DNA of 5,896 bases from an uncultured Collinsella sp. (GTDB lineage Bacteria; Actinomycetota; Coriobacteriia; Coriobacteriales; Coriobacteriaceae), in contig CAKUHM010000092.1 of assembly GCA_934655835.1 (NCBI GenBank), positions 1 through 5,896 of the forward strand, in the 5' to 3' direction. The notes under the pieces are model-generated. The model was not told the DNA's origin. It searched no databases and saw only the letters and a list, made by a program, of their open reading frames with translations. A program made the position numbers and the translations under genes. Below are positions 1 through 5,062 of this stretch, piece after piece; positions within the stretch are counted from its first letter, which is position 1, and each line of letters opens with the position of its first letter.

Positions 1-360
1 AAACGGATAGTTCCAAGGCGCCATGATCAGCGTCACGCCATAGGGAACCGGCTGCGTCTTGCACACGCTAATAGCATTGGCGAGGTCGCACGGGCGCAGG
101 TGCGCACGACTCCACCGGGCCACATGCGCAATCTGGTGGCGAATCTCGGAAAGCGATGTGCCGATCTCGCACATGTACGCCTCGTCATGCGACTTGCCCA
201 AATCGGTCTTGAGCGCATGGGCGATATCGTCCTCGTGTGCCCGAACCGCATCGCGCAGGCGCATGAGCGCGCGGCGGCGAGCATCGACATCAAACGTGGC
301 GTGCGTCTTAAAATAGGCACGCTGGCCGCTAACGATGCGCGCGATTTCCTCGGTGTTCAT
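1..360 (-). CDS. Aldehyde dehydrogenase, class-3-like, N-terminal part (runs off left edge)
   Basis: The first 120 residues of an NAD(P)-dependent aldehyde dehydrogenase, which oxidises an aldehyde to the carboxylate in the cytoplasm. Visible are the N-terminal helices typical of the ALDH3-like branch (ALKTDLGKSHDEAYMCEIG around residues 47-65, then a SLSEIRHQI helix) and the hallmark APWNYPF at residues 114-120, where the window ends. The catalytic Glu and Cys lie outside the window, so activity cannot be judged. The start is ATG at 360, preceded by AGGAGGG (364-370), which overlaps the stop codon of the upstream alcohol dehydrogenase. The 8-base gap implies one transcript and coupled translation. 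The pairing suggests the two enzymes act in sequence on the same carbon skeleton; the substrate is not evident. The family call is firm. Confidence 0.93.
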   Translation of the reverse strand, partial: MNTEEIARIVSGQRAYFKTHATFDVDARRRALMRLRDAVRAHEDDIAHALKTDLGKSHDEAYMCEIGTSLSEIRHQIAHVARWSRAHLRPCDLANAISVCKTQPVPYGVTLIMAPWNYPF

Positions 361-363
361 GGA

Positions 364-370
364 CCCTCCT
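364..370 (-). promoter_or_regulatory. Ribosome binding site of the aldehyde dehydrogenase, overlapping the upstream stop
   Basis: On the minus strand AGGAGGG is followed by TCC and the ATG at 360. Its first base lies in the TAG stop of the alcohol dehydrogenase (369-371), so ribosomes ending the first gene are placed on the start site of the second. This supports operon structure and the chosen start. Confidence 0.75.
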
Positions 371-1589
371 AGTTCTCGTCCTCAAACATACCACCCGCGA
401 CGACCTCGTACATATGCTCGAGCTCCACACGGTCCATCAAAAGCGGGACAGGATACAGCGGATTGGCCTCGGCATCGGCATGGGCGGCCATTTGCGGAAT
501 ATCGGAGCGGCGAATACCCGAGACGTATTTAGGAATTCCCAAGGCATCGTCCATGCGATCGACCCAATCGATAAAGGCCTCGGCAGCCAAGCCGTCCTGC
601 GCGTTAGCCGGCGCAATGCCCGCCATGCGAGCAAGATCGGCAAGCTTGGGAGCGGCAGCTTCGCCATAAGCGCGAAGCATGTGCGGCAGGATAATGGCGT
701 TGGCCAAACCGTGCGGAATGCCATATCGGCCACCCAGACTGTGCGCGATGGCATGCACATATCCAACATAGGAGCGCGTAAATGCGACGCCCGCCTTATA
801 CGCCGCCGAAAGCATATTGCGACGCGCACGCATGTTGTCGCCATGCTCATAGGCCTCGAGCAAATTGTCGTGGATGAGCTGAACCGCTTGGCGCGCCATC
901 TTGCGCGTGTAGGGCGTGGTGCTACGGCCGATAAAAGCCTCGACGGCATGCGTCAGAGCATCCATACCCGTCTGCCCCGTAATGGACGCCGGCAGCCCAC
1001 GCGTAAACTCGGGGTCGTGCACCGCAAAGCGCGGAATGAGCACAAAGTCATTGATGGGGTACTTATAGTGCGTCTCGTCGTCGGTAATCACCGCCGCGAG
1101 CGTGACTTCGCTTCCCGTACCGGCGGTAGTGGGAACCGCGATAAGCAGCGGCAGGAGACGGTGAACACGCAACAGGCCGCGCATCTTGTTGATGGGTTTG
1201 TTTGGCTGCGCAATGCGCGCGCCCACGCCCTTGGCGCAATCCATGGCCGAACCGCCACCAAAGCCGATAATGGCCTGGCAGTCGTTCTCGCGATACAGCG
1301 CCGCCGCTTCCTCCACATTCGAGACCGTGGGGTTCGCACGCGTTTCGGCATAGACCGTAACGCCAATCCCCTTGGACGCGAGCGCGCGCTCGAGCGGCGC
1401 CGTAAGCCCCAGACGAGCAATGCCAGGATCCGTCACGATAAGGACCTGCTGTATCGAGCGCTTTTGGAACACCGCGGGCACATCCTCGGCATGCTCCAAA
1501 ATGCGCGGCTCGGTATAGGGCAGAATCGGCAATGCGATGCGAAAAACCGTCTGATATGTTCGGCACCAGGCACGACGGGCTAGATGCAT
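369..1589 (-). CDS. Iron-containing (group III) alcohol dehydrogenase
   Basis: A cytoplasmic NAD(P)-dependent alcohol dehydrogenase of the Fe-ADH family; 406 residues is close to the usual 380-400. The N-terminal nucleotide domain shows GFGGGSAMD (residues 109-117), the GGGSxxD pyrophosphate-binding motif, and PTTAGTGSE (153-161). The C-terminal helical domain carries the metal ligands expected from FucO: D210 and H214 in TGMDALTHAVEAF, H279 in YVHAIAH and H293 in GIPHG, with the same 4- and 14-residue spacings. All four are present, so the enzyme looks intact. The reading frame is open to a more upstream ATG at 1646, but AAGGAG (1598-1603) lies 8 bases before ATG 1589 and a likely -10 box sits at 1636-1641, which favours 1589. 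It leads an operon with the aldehyde dehydrogenase. Substrate class (ethanol, diol or hydroxy acid) cannot be told from the sequence. Confidence 0.94.
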   Translation of the reverse strand: MHLARRAWCRTYQTVFRIALPILPYTEPRILEHAEDVPAVFQKRSIQQVLIVTDPGIARLGLTAPLERALASKGIGVTVYAETRANPTVSNVEEAAALYRENDCQAIIGFGGGSAMDCAKGVGARIAQPNKPINKMRGLLRVHRLLPLLIAVPTTAGTGSEVTLAAVITDDETHYKYPINDFVLIPRFAVHDPEFTRGLPASITGQTGMDALTHAVEAFIGRSTTPYTRKMARQAVQLIHDNLLEAYEHGDNMRARRNMLSAAYKAGVAFTRSYVGYVHAIAHSLGGRYGIPHGLANAIILPHMLRAYGEAAAPKLADLARMAGIAPANAQDGLAAEAFIDWVDRMDDALGIPKYVSGIRRSDIPQMAAHADAEANPLYPVPLLMDRVELEHMYEVVAGGMFEDEN

Positions 1590-1597
1590 AAAGGAAA

Positions 1598-1603
1598 CTC
1601 CTT
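1598..1603 (-). promoter_or_regulatory. Ribosome binding site that fixes the alcohol dehydrogenase start
   Basis: AAGGAG on the minus strand, 8 bases before ATG 1589. It lies in a small potential hairpin, AAGGA-GTT-TCCTT (1591-1603), directly before the start codon. The stem is short and probably weak. Confidence 0.65.
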
Positions 1604-1607
1604 CATT

Positions 1608-1623
1608 TGTTGATGGGTCAACA
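1608..1623. promoter_or_regulatory. Palindrome, candidate operator in the dehydrogenase leader
   Basis: TGTTGATGGGTCAACA is a perfect 6-base inverted repeat with a 4-base centre. It lies just downstream of the predicted transcription start of the alcohol dehydrogenase, a common place for a repressor site. A related near-palindrome lies at 1672-1687. The binding protein is unknown. Confidence 0.4.
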
Positions 1624-1635
1624 TTTGCTCGACCG

Positions 1636-1641
1636 ATTGTA
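1636..1641 (-). promoter_or_regulatory. Candidate -10 box for the alcohol/aldehyde dehydrogenase operon
   Basis: TACAAT on the minus strand matches five of six bases of TATAAT. It predicts transcription starting near 1629 and a leader of about 40 bases. No good -35 hexamer is seen at 16-18 bases, so the promoter may depend on an activator or be weak. The flanking palindromes at 1608-1623 and 1672-1687 would lie around +14 and -50. Confidence 0.45.
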
Positions 1642-1671
1642 CTCATCGTGGGACGCAGGCAGCACGGTAAT

Positions 1672-1687
1672 CGTTAATCAATCAACA
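1672..1687. promoter_or_regulatory. Second related palindrome, candidate operator
   Basis: Read on the minus strand this is TGTTGATTGATTAACG, whose core GTTGAT-TG-ATTAAC is a palindrome with one mismatched pair. It shares TGTTGA, AT and AAC in register with the site at 1608-1623. The two centres are 64 bp apart, about six DNA turns. It lies between the two divergent genes and could affect both. Confidence 0.3.
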
Positions 1688-1762
1688 TCTTCATATTGTT
1701 CGGAGCTTCCCGGCGTCATCCGGTGTTAGTCTTTCAGAGTCCATTGGATTCACGTCCGCCGC

Positions 1763-1770
1763 AAAGGAGG
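1763..1770 (+). promoter_or_regulatory. Strong ribosome binding site selecting a GTG start
   Basis: AAAGGAGG is followed by a 7-base spacer and GTG 1778. The spacing supports GTG as the true start of the three-Cys-motif protein. Confidence 0.75.
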
Positions 1771-1777
1771 CGCAAAG

Positions 1778-2671
1778 GTGCATGACATCTGGAACCCCTG
1801 GCATGGCTGCACGCGCGTCAGCGAGGGATGCGACAACTGCTACATGTATTACATGGACGGACAACGCGGTATCGACCCCTCCGTGATTAGAAAAAGCAAG
1901 TCGGGCTTCACCTATCCCCTCCAACGCCGACGAGACGGCAGCTACAAAGTTCGCGCCGGCGAGCTTATCCGCATCTGCATGACAAGCGATTTCCTGTTGC
2001 CCGAAGCCGATCCCTGGCGACCAGAGGTATGGGATATCATCCGCCAGAGACCCGACGTAAAGTTCTTCATTCTGACCAAACGTCCCGAGCGCTTTTGCGA
2101 CTGTCTGCCCAGCGACTGGGGCGATGGCTGGCAAAACGTCATGCTCAACGTAACCTGCGAAAACCAGCGCAGGGCAAATGAGCGGATTCCCCTCCTGCTC
2201 GCCACGCCGGCCGCACACCGCGGCATCATGTGTGCGCCGTTCATCGGAAGCGTATCGGTCGAGAAAGCCGCCCCCGGTAGCCTTGGAAAACCCGATGGAA
2301 TCGAGCAGGTCATCGCAGGCGGAGAAAACTACGCGGGAGCGCGTCCCTGCCATTACGAATGGGTGCGCCAGCTGTATGCCGAATGCGTAGCGGCAAATGC
2401 GACGTTCGCTTTCATCGAAACCGGAAGCACCTTCGTTAAGGACGGGCGAACATATCACCTTCGTGGCAAAAACCTGCAAAGCGAACAGGCATGGAAATCA
2501 GGTCTCCAGCACCGCGGCCGCCAAATCGAGTGGGACCTAAGGGACCCGCTCGGCTTGGAAATCCCCAGCTCGGAGCTTTGGGATCCACCGTATTTTGAGT
2601 GGTGTGAAACCTGCGGAAGCAAGTTCATCTGCAACGGCTGCGTCCGCTGCGGACTATGCGGGCGCTGTTAG
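1778..2671 (+). CDS. DUF5131 / phage Gp37-Gp68 family three-Cys-motif protein
   Basis: A 297-residue member of the three-Cys-motif family (PF07505), whose biochemical function I cannot state. The N-terminus WNPWHGCTRVSEGCDNCYM (residues 5-23) holds the defining cysteines C11, C18 and C21, a CX6CX2C pattern reminiscent of radical-SAM iron-sulfur binding. Further family blocks are FFILTKRPERF, NVTCENQRRANERIPLLLATP, and IAGGENYAGARPCHYEWVRQLY. The C-terminus is a Cys-rich tail: C276, C279, then C285, C288, C291, C294 and C297, probably metal binding. The start is GTG 1778, with AAAGGAGG (1763-1770) 7 bases upstream; no in-frame ATG is nearby and the ATG at 1782 is out of frame. Relatives often sit beside the methyltransferase-like partner TcmP, which is not seen here. 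It appears to be a single-gene unit between two differently directed genes. Confidence 0.9.
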   Translation: MHDIWNPWHGCTRVSEGCDNCYMYYMDGQRGIDPSVIRKSKSGFTYPLQRRRDGSYKVRAGELIRICMTSDFLLPEADPWRPEVWDIIRQRPDVKFFILTKRPERFCDCLPSDWGDGWQNVMLNVTCENQRRANERIPLLLATPAAHRGIMCAPFIGSVSVEKAAPGSLGKPDGIEQVIAGGENYAGARPCHYEWVRQLYAECVAANATFAFIETGSTFVKDGRTYHLRGKNLQSEQAWKSGLQHRGRQIEWDLRDPLGLEIPSSELWDPPYFEWCETCGSKFICNGCVRCGLCGRC

Positions 2672-2698
2672 ATGACAGCGTCAAAATTGTTTTATTAA
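2661..2698 (+). terminator. Weak terminator-like hairpin at the end of the DUF5131 gene
   Basis: GGCGCTGT (2661-2668) and ACAGCGTC (2675-2682) form an 8-pair stem with one G-U pair. The TAG stop codon lies in the 6-base loop. AAAATTGTTTT follows, so the T-rich part is displaced from the stem; it may only partly terminate. Confidence 0.4.
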
Positions 2699-2716
2699 AA
2701 ATTATTCCTAATAGGC

Positions 2717-2744
2717 TTCACATTCGGTCTCATTTATGGATAAT
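2717..2744 (+). promoter_or_regulatory. Promoter of the rubrerythrin gene
   Basis: TTCACA (2717-2722) is one base from TTGACA, and GATAAT (2739-2744), after a 16-base spacer, is one base from TATAAT. A markedly AT-rich stretch (2683-2713) just upstream could act as an UP element. Transcription would start near 2751, after the in-frame ATG at 2736, which argues against that longer start. The leader is then about 78 bases. Confidence 0.6.
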
Positions 2745-2763
2745 AGAACTCGTCAAGACGCGC

Positions 2764-2792
2764 GTCCGGAGAGGGCCCTTACGGGACCGGAC
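2764..2792 (+). promoter_or_regulatory. Hairpin in the rubrerythrin 5' leader
   Basis: GTCCGG (2764-2769) pairs with CCGGAC (2787-2792), and inside it CCC (2776-2778) pairs with GGG (2783-2785) around a TTAC loop. It lies between the predicted transcription start and the ribosome binding site AAAGGA (2816-2821). No T-run follows, so it is not a normal terminator. It may stabilise the mRNA 5' end or be regulatory. Confidence 0.4.
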
Positions 2793-2828
2793 AAGCGCCC
2801 CATCGCCATCGGTCGAAAGGATCGAATC

Positions 2829-3389
2829 ATGAAGTTTGTTTGCCCCGTTTGCGGTTATGTGGAAGAGTTCGACGGCGACCAGCTGCCCGAGGACTTCAAG
2901 TGCCCCCAGTGCGGCGTCCCCGGTTCTCGTTTCCTGAAGCAGGAGGAGGGCCAGCTCGAGTGGGCTGCCGAGCACGTCGTGGGCGTCGCCAAGATGGAGG
3001 GCGTCTCCGAGGACATCGTTGCCGACCTGCGCGCCAACTTTGAGGGCGAGTGCTCCGAGGTCGGTATGTACCTTGCCATGGCTCGCGTCGCTCATCGCGA
3101 GGGCTATCCCGAGATCGGCCTGTACTGGGAGAAGGCTGCCTACGAGGAGGCCGAGCATGCCGCCAAGTTCGCTGAGCTGCTGGGCGAGGTCGTGACCGAC
3201 TCCACCAAGAAGAACCTCGAGATGCGCGTTGAGGCCGAGAACGGCGCTACCGCCGGCAAGACCGACCTCGCCAAGCGCGCCAAGGCCGCTGGCCTCGATG
3301 CCATCCACGACACCGTGCACGAGATGGCTCGCGACGAGGCTCGCCACGGCAAGGCTTTCGCCGGCCTGCTCAAGCGCTACTTCGGCTAA
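2829..3389 (+). CDS. rbr: Reverse rubrerythrin (rubredoxin domain first, then ferritin-like diiron domain)
   Basis: A 186-residue non-heme iron protein expected to reduce hydrogen peroxide, and possibly oxygen, in the cytoplasm of an anaerobe. The rubredoxin domain comes first, with iron cysteines C5/C8 (CPVC) and C25/C28 (CPQC). The ferritin-like four-helix domain follows (about 45-186), with diiron ligand candidates E74 (FEGECSE), E107 and H110 (EEAEHA), the E135/E137 pair (EAENG) and E170/H173 (DEARHG). This order is opposite to classical rubrerythrin and matches the oxygen-induced clostridial reverse rubrerythrins. The start is ATG 2829, with AAAGGA (2816-2821) 7 bases upstream; the in-frame ATG at 2736 lies before the predicted transcription start. 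Codons are strongly biased (all lysines AAG, nearly all glutamates GAG), as in abundant proteins. It appears to be a single-gene transcript with its own promoter and terminator. Confidence 0.95.
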   Translation: MKFVCPVCGYVEEFDGDQLPEDFKCPQCGVPGSRFLKQEEGQLEWAAEHVVGVAKMEGVSEDIVADLRANFEGECSEVGMYLAMARVAHREGYPEIGLYWEKAAYEEAEHAAKFAELLGEVVTDSTKKNLEMRVEAENGATAGKTDLAKRAKAAGLDAIHDTVHEMARDEARHGKAFAGLLKRYFG

Positions 3390-3423
3390 GATAGCTGTCT
3401 GAGACATAACCTCTAGCTCAATG

Positions 3424-3453
3424 AGGCCCGGACCACACGGTTCGGGCCTTTTT
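3424..3453 (+). terminator. Rho-independent terminator of the rubrerythrin gene
   Basis: AGGCCCGGACC (3424-3434) pairs with GGTTCGGGCCT (3439-3449) in an unbroken 11-pair stem with one G-U pair and an ACAC loop. Together with the end of the stem it gives a run of five T (3449-3453). It lies 35 bases after the stop codon. Confidence 0.92.
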
Positions 3454-3518
3454 GTGTCTCGAGGACTCGTTAACGCCCTGAAATAGGACCGCCTTAGGCA
3501 TTGGTATCTCGTCAAAAA

Positions 3519-3641
3519 CTAAGTGAGTAGACTTTTTGGAACTTGCCGAGCACACCATCCATATTGCTTTATAAAGCCGCAGGCAAATGACTTGTTGCAA
3601 AACGGCCTGGTCGCCAAAGTGCCAAAAGTCTACTCACTTAG
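3519..3641. repeat. Inverted-repeat element, copy A (MITE-like)
   Basis: A 123 bp element whose ends are perfect 18-base inverted repeats, CTAAGTGAGTAGACTTTT (3519-3536 and the complement at 3624-3641). With two single-base gaps the complementarity continues inward imperfectly to about 38 bases, so the element can fold into a long hairpin. The centre holds the palindrome GCTTTATAAAGC (3566-3577), and CAGGC (3580-3584) can pair with GCCTG (3605-3609). A second copy lies at 4942-5062 in the same orientation. The right end supplies the last residues (LSE) and stop codon of the nuclease-fold gene. On the minus strand the hairpin is followed by TTTTT (3514-3518), so it may also terminate that gene. 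No target-site duplication is apparent. Confidence 0.88.
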
Positions 3642-4757
3642 AACCGCAGCCGTCCACGATCGAGCTGTTTTGCGTCTAACGGGCATCTTTCCGTCAATTA
3701 CTCCCAATTTTGTCCAGTCAACGAATAGTTCAGACCGAAGTAATGTCTCAGCCCTTTGCTCATCTGAGCTTTTATCACGATATTCAGCATCGAGCATCCT
3801 GCATACGGCCTTAACAATCGCGCGGAATCTACCCTCATCGGATATCTGTCTGTGTGTCAGGAGAAGTACATCGTAGCCCATGGCCTGAAGGGCTGTCATG
3901 CGGTCAGCGTCACGCAAGCCATCCCCTGCGCGTCCGTGCGAGGCCTTCCCCTGACATTCAATGGCCACCTGTCGCCTGCCGTCCGGCGAAGAAAGAAGCA
4001 GGTCGATATATACACGGGACTTTCCCACAATCGCTCGAGCACTTGTGCTTAGCGTCACTTCGACATTGAGCTCTATGCCGCAGAACCCTTCGCCTCCCAG
4101 GGCTCGCGGCAGTCCAAGCAACAAATACGCCTCGACCTCAAAAGGCGACGCGGCACCCAATGGAACGAGTTGCGATACCGCCATAAATCTATTGCCGTAA
4201 CGCATCCCGCAAACATCTGAACAAAAACGGTCAAGGTCTCTGCCCAAAACCAAAGCGTCTCGACGCCATAAATTTGAGGCGGTGCCATCTTCGGACGGGC
4301 AGCGCACCCAACCGAACGTTGTCGAAATCGCGCCCGAATCAATTGCGCGCGTAAGCTCCGCCTCAAGCGCCGCCGGCAGAGCGCACACCGCAAACAAGCC
4401 GCACATCTCCGCCAATACCAAAAGAAGCTGAAGATCCGTCAGATGCCGCAACATGATGAATGCCGTCAGTAGAGGAGACGTAATCAAAAATCCATGCTCC
4501 GTTTCCAGCACGGATTCCCTGGGGAGCTCACCGAGGAACAGCCGCTGCCTAATGCTGGCAGGACAAGTCCGCTTGTTTCTCGTCCGAACCAATGTATACA
4601 ACGGAAAGCCGAGCGCAACCGCAGCCGTCGGGTTACGGGCAAGATCATATCGCTGCCGGTCTTCTTCCGGCCGTGGAAGCGGCGGACACAAAGCGCGGAC
4701 CTGAGGGGGCAAACGCCAGTACCTAAAAGCCGATATGTCACAAAGTAGATCCTTCAT
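3630..4757 (-). CDS. Hypothetical protein with C-terminal PD-(D/E)XK nuclease-like (DUF559-like) domain
   Basis: A 375-residue protein with no certain function. Residues ~200-325 resemble the DUF559/Vsr-like nuclease fold: SPFEVEAYLLLGLP (204-217, acidic helix), D252 in VYID, E267-x-Q269 in AIECQGK, then LRDADRMTALQAMGYDVLLLTH (281-302, helix and strand). The last catalytic position is Gln where many nucleases have Lys, so activity is uncertain. The N-terminal ~200 residues are unassigned; FRYWRLPP (11-18) and the SPLLTAFIMLRHLTDLQLLL helix recall coriobacterial AbiEi-like proteins. I chose ATG 4757 over GTG 4763; neither has a good ribosome binding site. Codons such as AGG, ATA and CGA are common, unlike the rubrerythrin. 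The gene ends inside repeat copy A and is bracketed by copies A and B, suggesting an accessory or mobile gene. Phage defence or regulation is possible but unproven. Confidence 0.82.
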   Translation of the reverse strand: MKDLLCDISAFRYWRLPPQVRALCPPLPRPEEDRQRYDLARNPTAAVALGFPLYTLVRTRNKRTCPASIRQRLFLGELPRESVLETEHGFLITSPLLTAFIMLRHLTDLQLLLVLAEMCGLFAVCALPAALEAELTRAIDSGAISTTFGWVRCPSEDGTASNLWRRDALVLGRDLDRFCSDVCGMRYGNRFMAVSQLVPLGAASPFEVEAYLLLGLPRALGGEGFCGIELNVEVTLSTSARAIVGKSRVYIDLLLSSPDGRRQVAIECQGKASHGRAGDGLRDADRMTALQAMGYDVLLLTHRQISDEGRFRAIVKAVCRMLDAEYRDKSSDEQRAETLLRSELFVDWTKLGVIDGKMPVRRKTARSWTAAVLSE

Positions 4758-5058
4758 AAGCACAGGAAAACACGAATTTCAACCCAATCGGTCTCGCATT
4801 GGCGCGAACGCACCAAAAAATGGCGTCGAACGGACTGCTAAGTTTTCAACAGCCCTCCCCAACTGACCAAAAGCTTACCGAGAACTGGACGAAGCCCTGT
4901 TGAAAACTCCTTTTATTTCTCACGCCGAAGCTTTGCGCGGCAAGTGAGTAGACTATTTGGAACACCCCGAGCAGACCGGTCATTCTGCTTCTCAAAACCA
5001 CAGGTAGATAGCTTGTTACGAAACTGCCTGGTCGCCAAAGCGCCACAAGTCTACTCAC
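4758..5058. other. 301-base gene-free stretch between the regulator and the nuclease-fold gene
   Basis: It holds the 68 bp inverted repeat and nearly all of repeat copy B. The remaining 4758-4840 has a short CCAAT/ATTGG inverted repeat (4784-4788 and 4798-4802). No convincing promoter was found: TTGAAA followed 17 bases later by TTATGA exists on the minus strand, but it would place the transcription start beyond ATG 4757. The 70-codon open frame on the minus strand here is mostly repeat sequence and has no supporting signals. Confidence 0.6.
4841..4908. repeat. Second inverted-repeat element, 68 bp, with 12-base perfect ends
   Basis: AGTTTTCAACAG (4841-4852) is the exact inverse complement of CTGTTGAAAACT (4897-4908), with 44 bases between. 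The ends are unrelated to those of copies A and B. On the plus strand CCTTTTATTT follows, which is terminator-like, but no plus-strand gene precedes it. It lies upstream of the nuclease-fold gene and downstream of the regulator gene, so it could be a small mobile element or part of a leader or terminator. Only one copy is in the window. Confidence 0.7.
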
Positions 5059-5062
5059 TTAG
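4942..5062. repeat. Inverted-repeat element, copy B (MITE-like)
   Basis: The second copy of the element at 3519-3641, in the same orientation. Over the 119-base core (4942-5060 against 3521-3639) I count 24 mismatches and no gaps, about 80 percent identity. The terminal repeats are 13 bases here (AAGTGAGTAGACT) before they diverge, and inner complementarity is weaker than in copy A. The block GCCTGGTCGCCAAAG (5026-5040) is identical in both copies. CAGGT (5001-5005) can still pair with GCCTG (5026-5030) through a G-T pair where copy A has CAGGC, which keeps the stem. The right end provides the TAA stop of the MocR regulator. The outer CT is kept only at the right end (AG at 5061-5062); the left flank reads GC. 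Confidence 0.88.

Noticed and set aside
414..1583. A 389-codon open frame on the plus strand opposite the alcohol dehydrogenase
   Set aside because: It is a GC-rich antisense shadow. The minus-strand protein has every Fe-ADH motif, while this frame shows no recognisable domain or ribosome binding site.
1590..1646. A 19-residue N-terminal extension of the alcohol dehydrogenase from ATG 1646
   Set aside because: It overlaps the likely -10 box (1636-1641) and operator palindrome, whereas 1589 has a well-spaced AAGGAG.
2736..2828. An N-terminal extension of the rubrerythrin from ATG 2736
   Set aside because: The predicted transcription start near 2751 lies after it, it lacks a ribosome binding site, and family proteins begin right at the rubredoxin domain, as from 2829.
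2730..3515. A 261-codon minus-strand open frame opposite the rubrerythrin
   Set aside because: It is a low-complexity Leu/Ala/Gly-rich mirror of strongly biased codons, and it runs through the terminator and the left end of repeat copy A.
4843..4905. DnaA-box-like sequences TTTTCAACA in the arms of the 68 bp inverted repeat
   Set aside because: Two mismatches to TTATCCACA and only two sites in mirror arms. There are no origin genes or AT-rich unwinding region nearby.
4846..5058. A 70-codon minus-strand open frame in the intergenic region
   Set aside because: It lies mostly inside repeat copy B, and the equivalent frame in copy A is interrupted by a stop codon, so it is not a conserved peptide.
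3519..5062. Integron attC sites
   Set aside because: The palindromic gene-end repeats look similar in layout, but the ends are AAGTGAGTAGAC, not the GTTRRRY/RYYYAAC pair. No integrase is seen in the window.
3519..5062. A CRISPR array
   Set aside because: There are only two ~120 bp copies, 1.4 kb apart with a gene between them. There are no short regular repeats or spacers and no cas genes.
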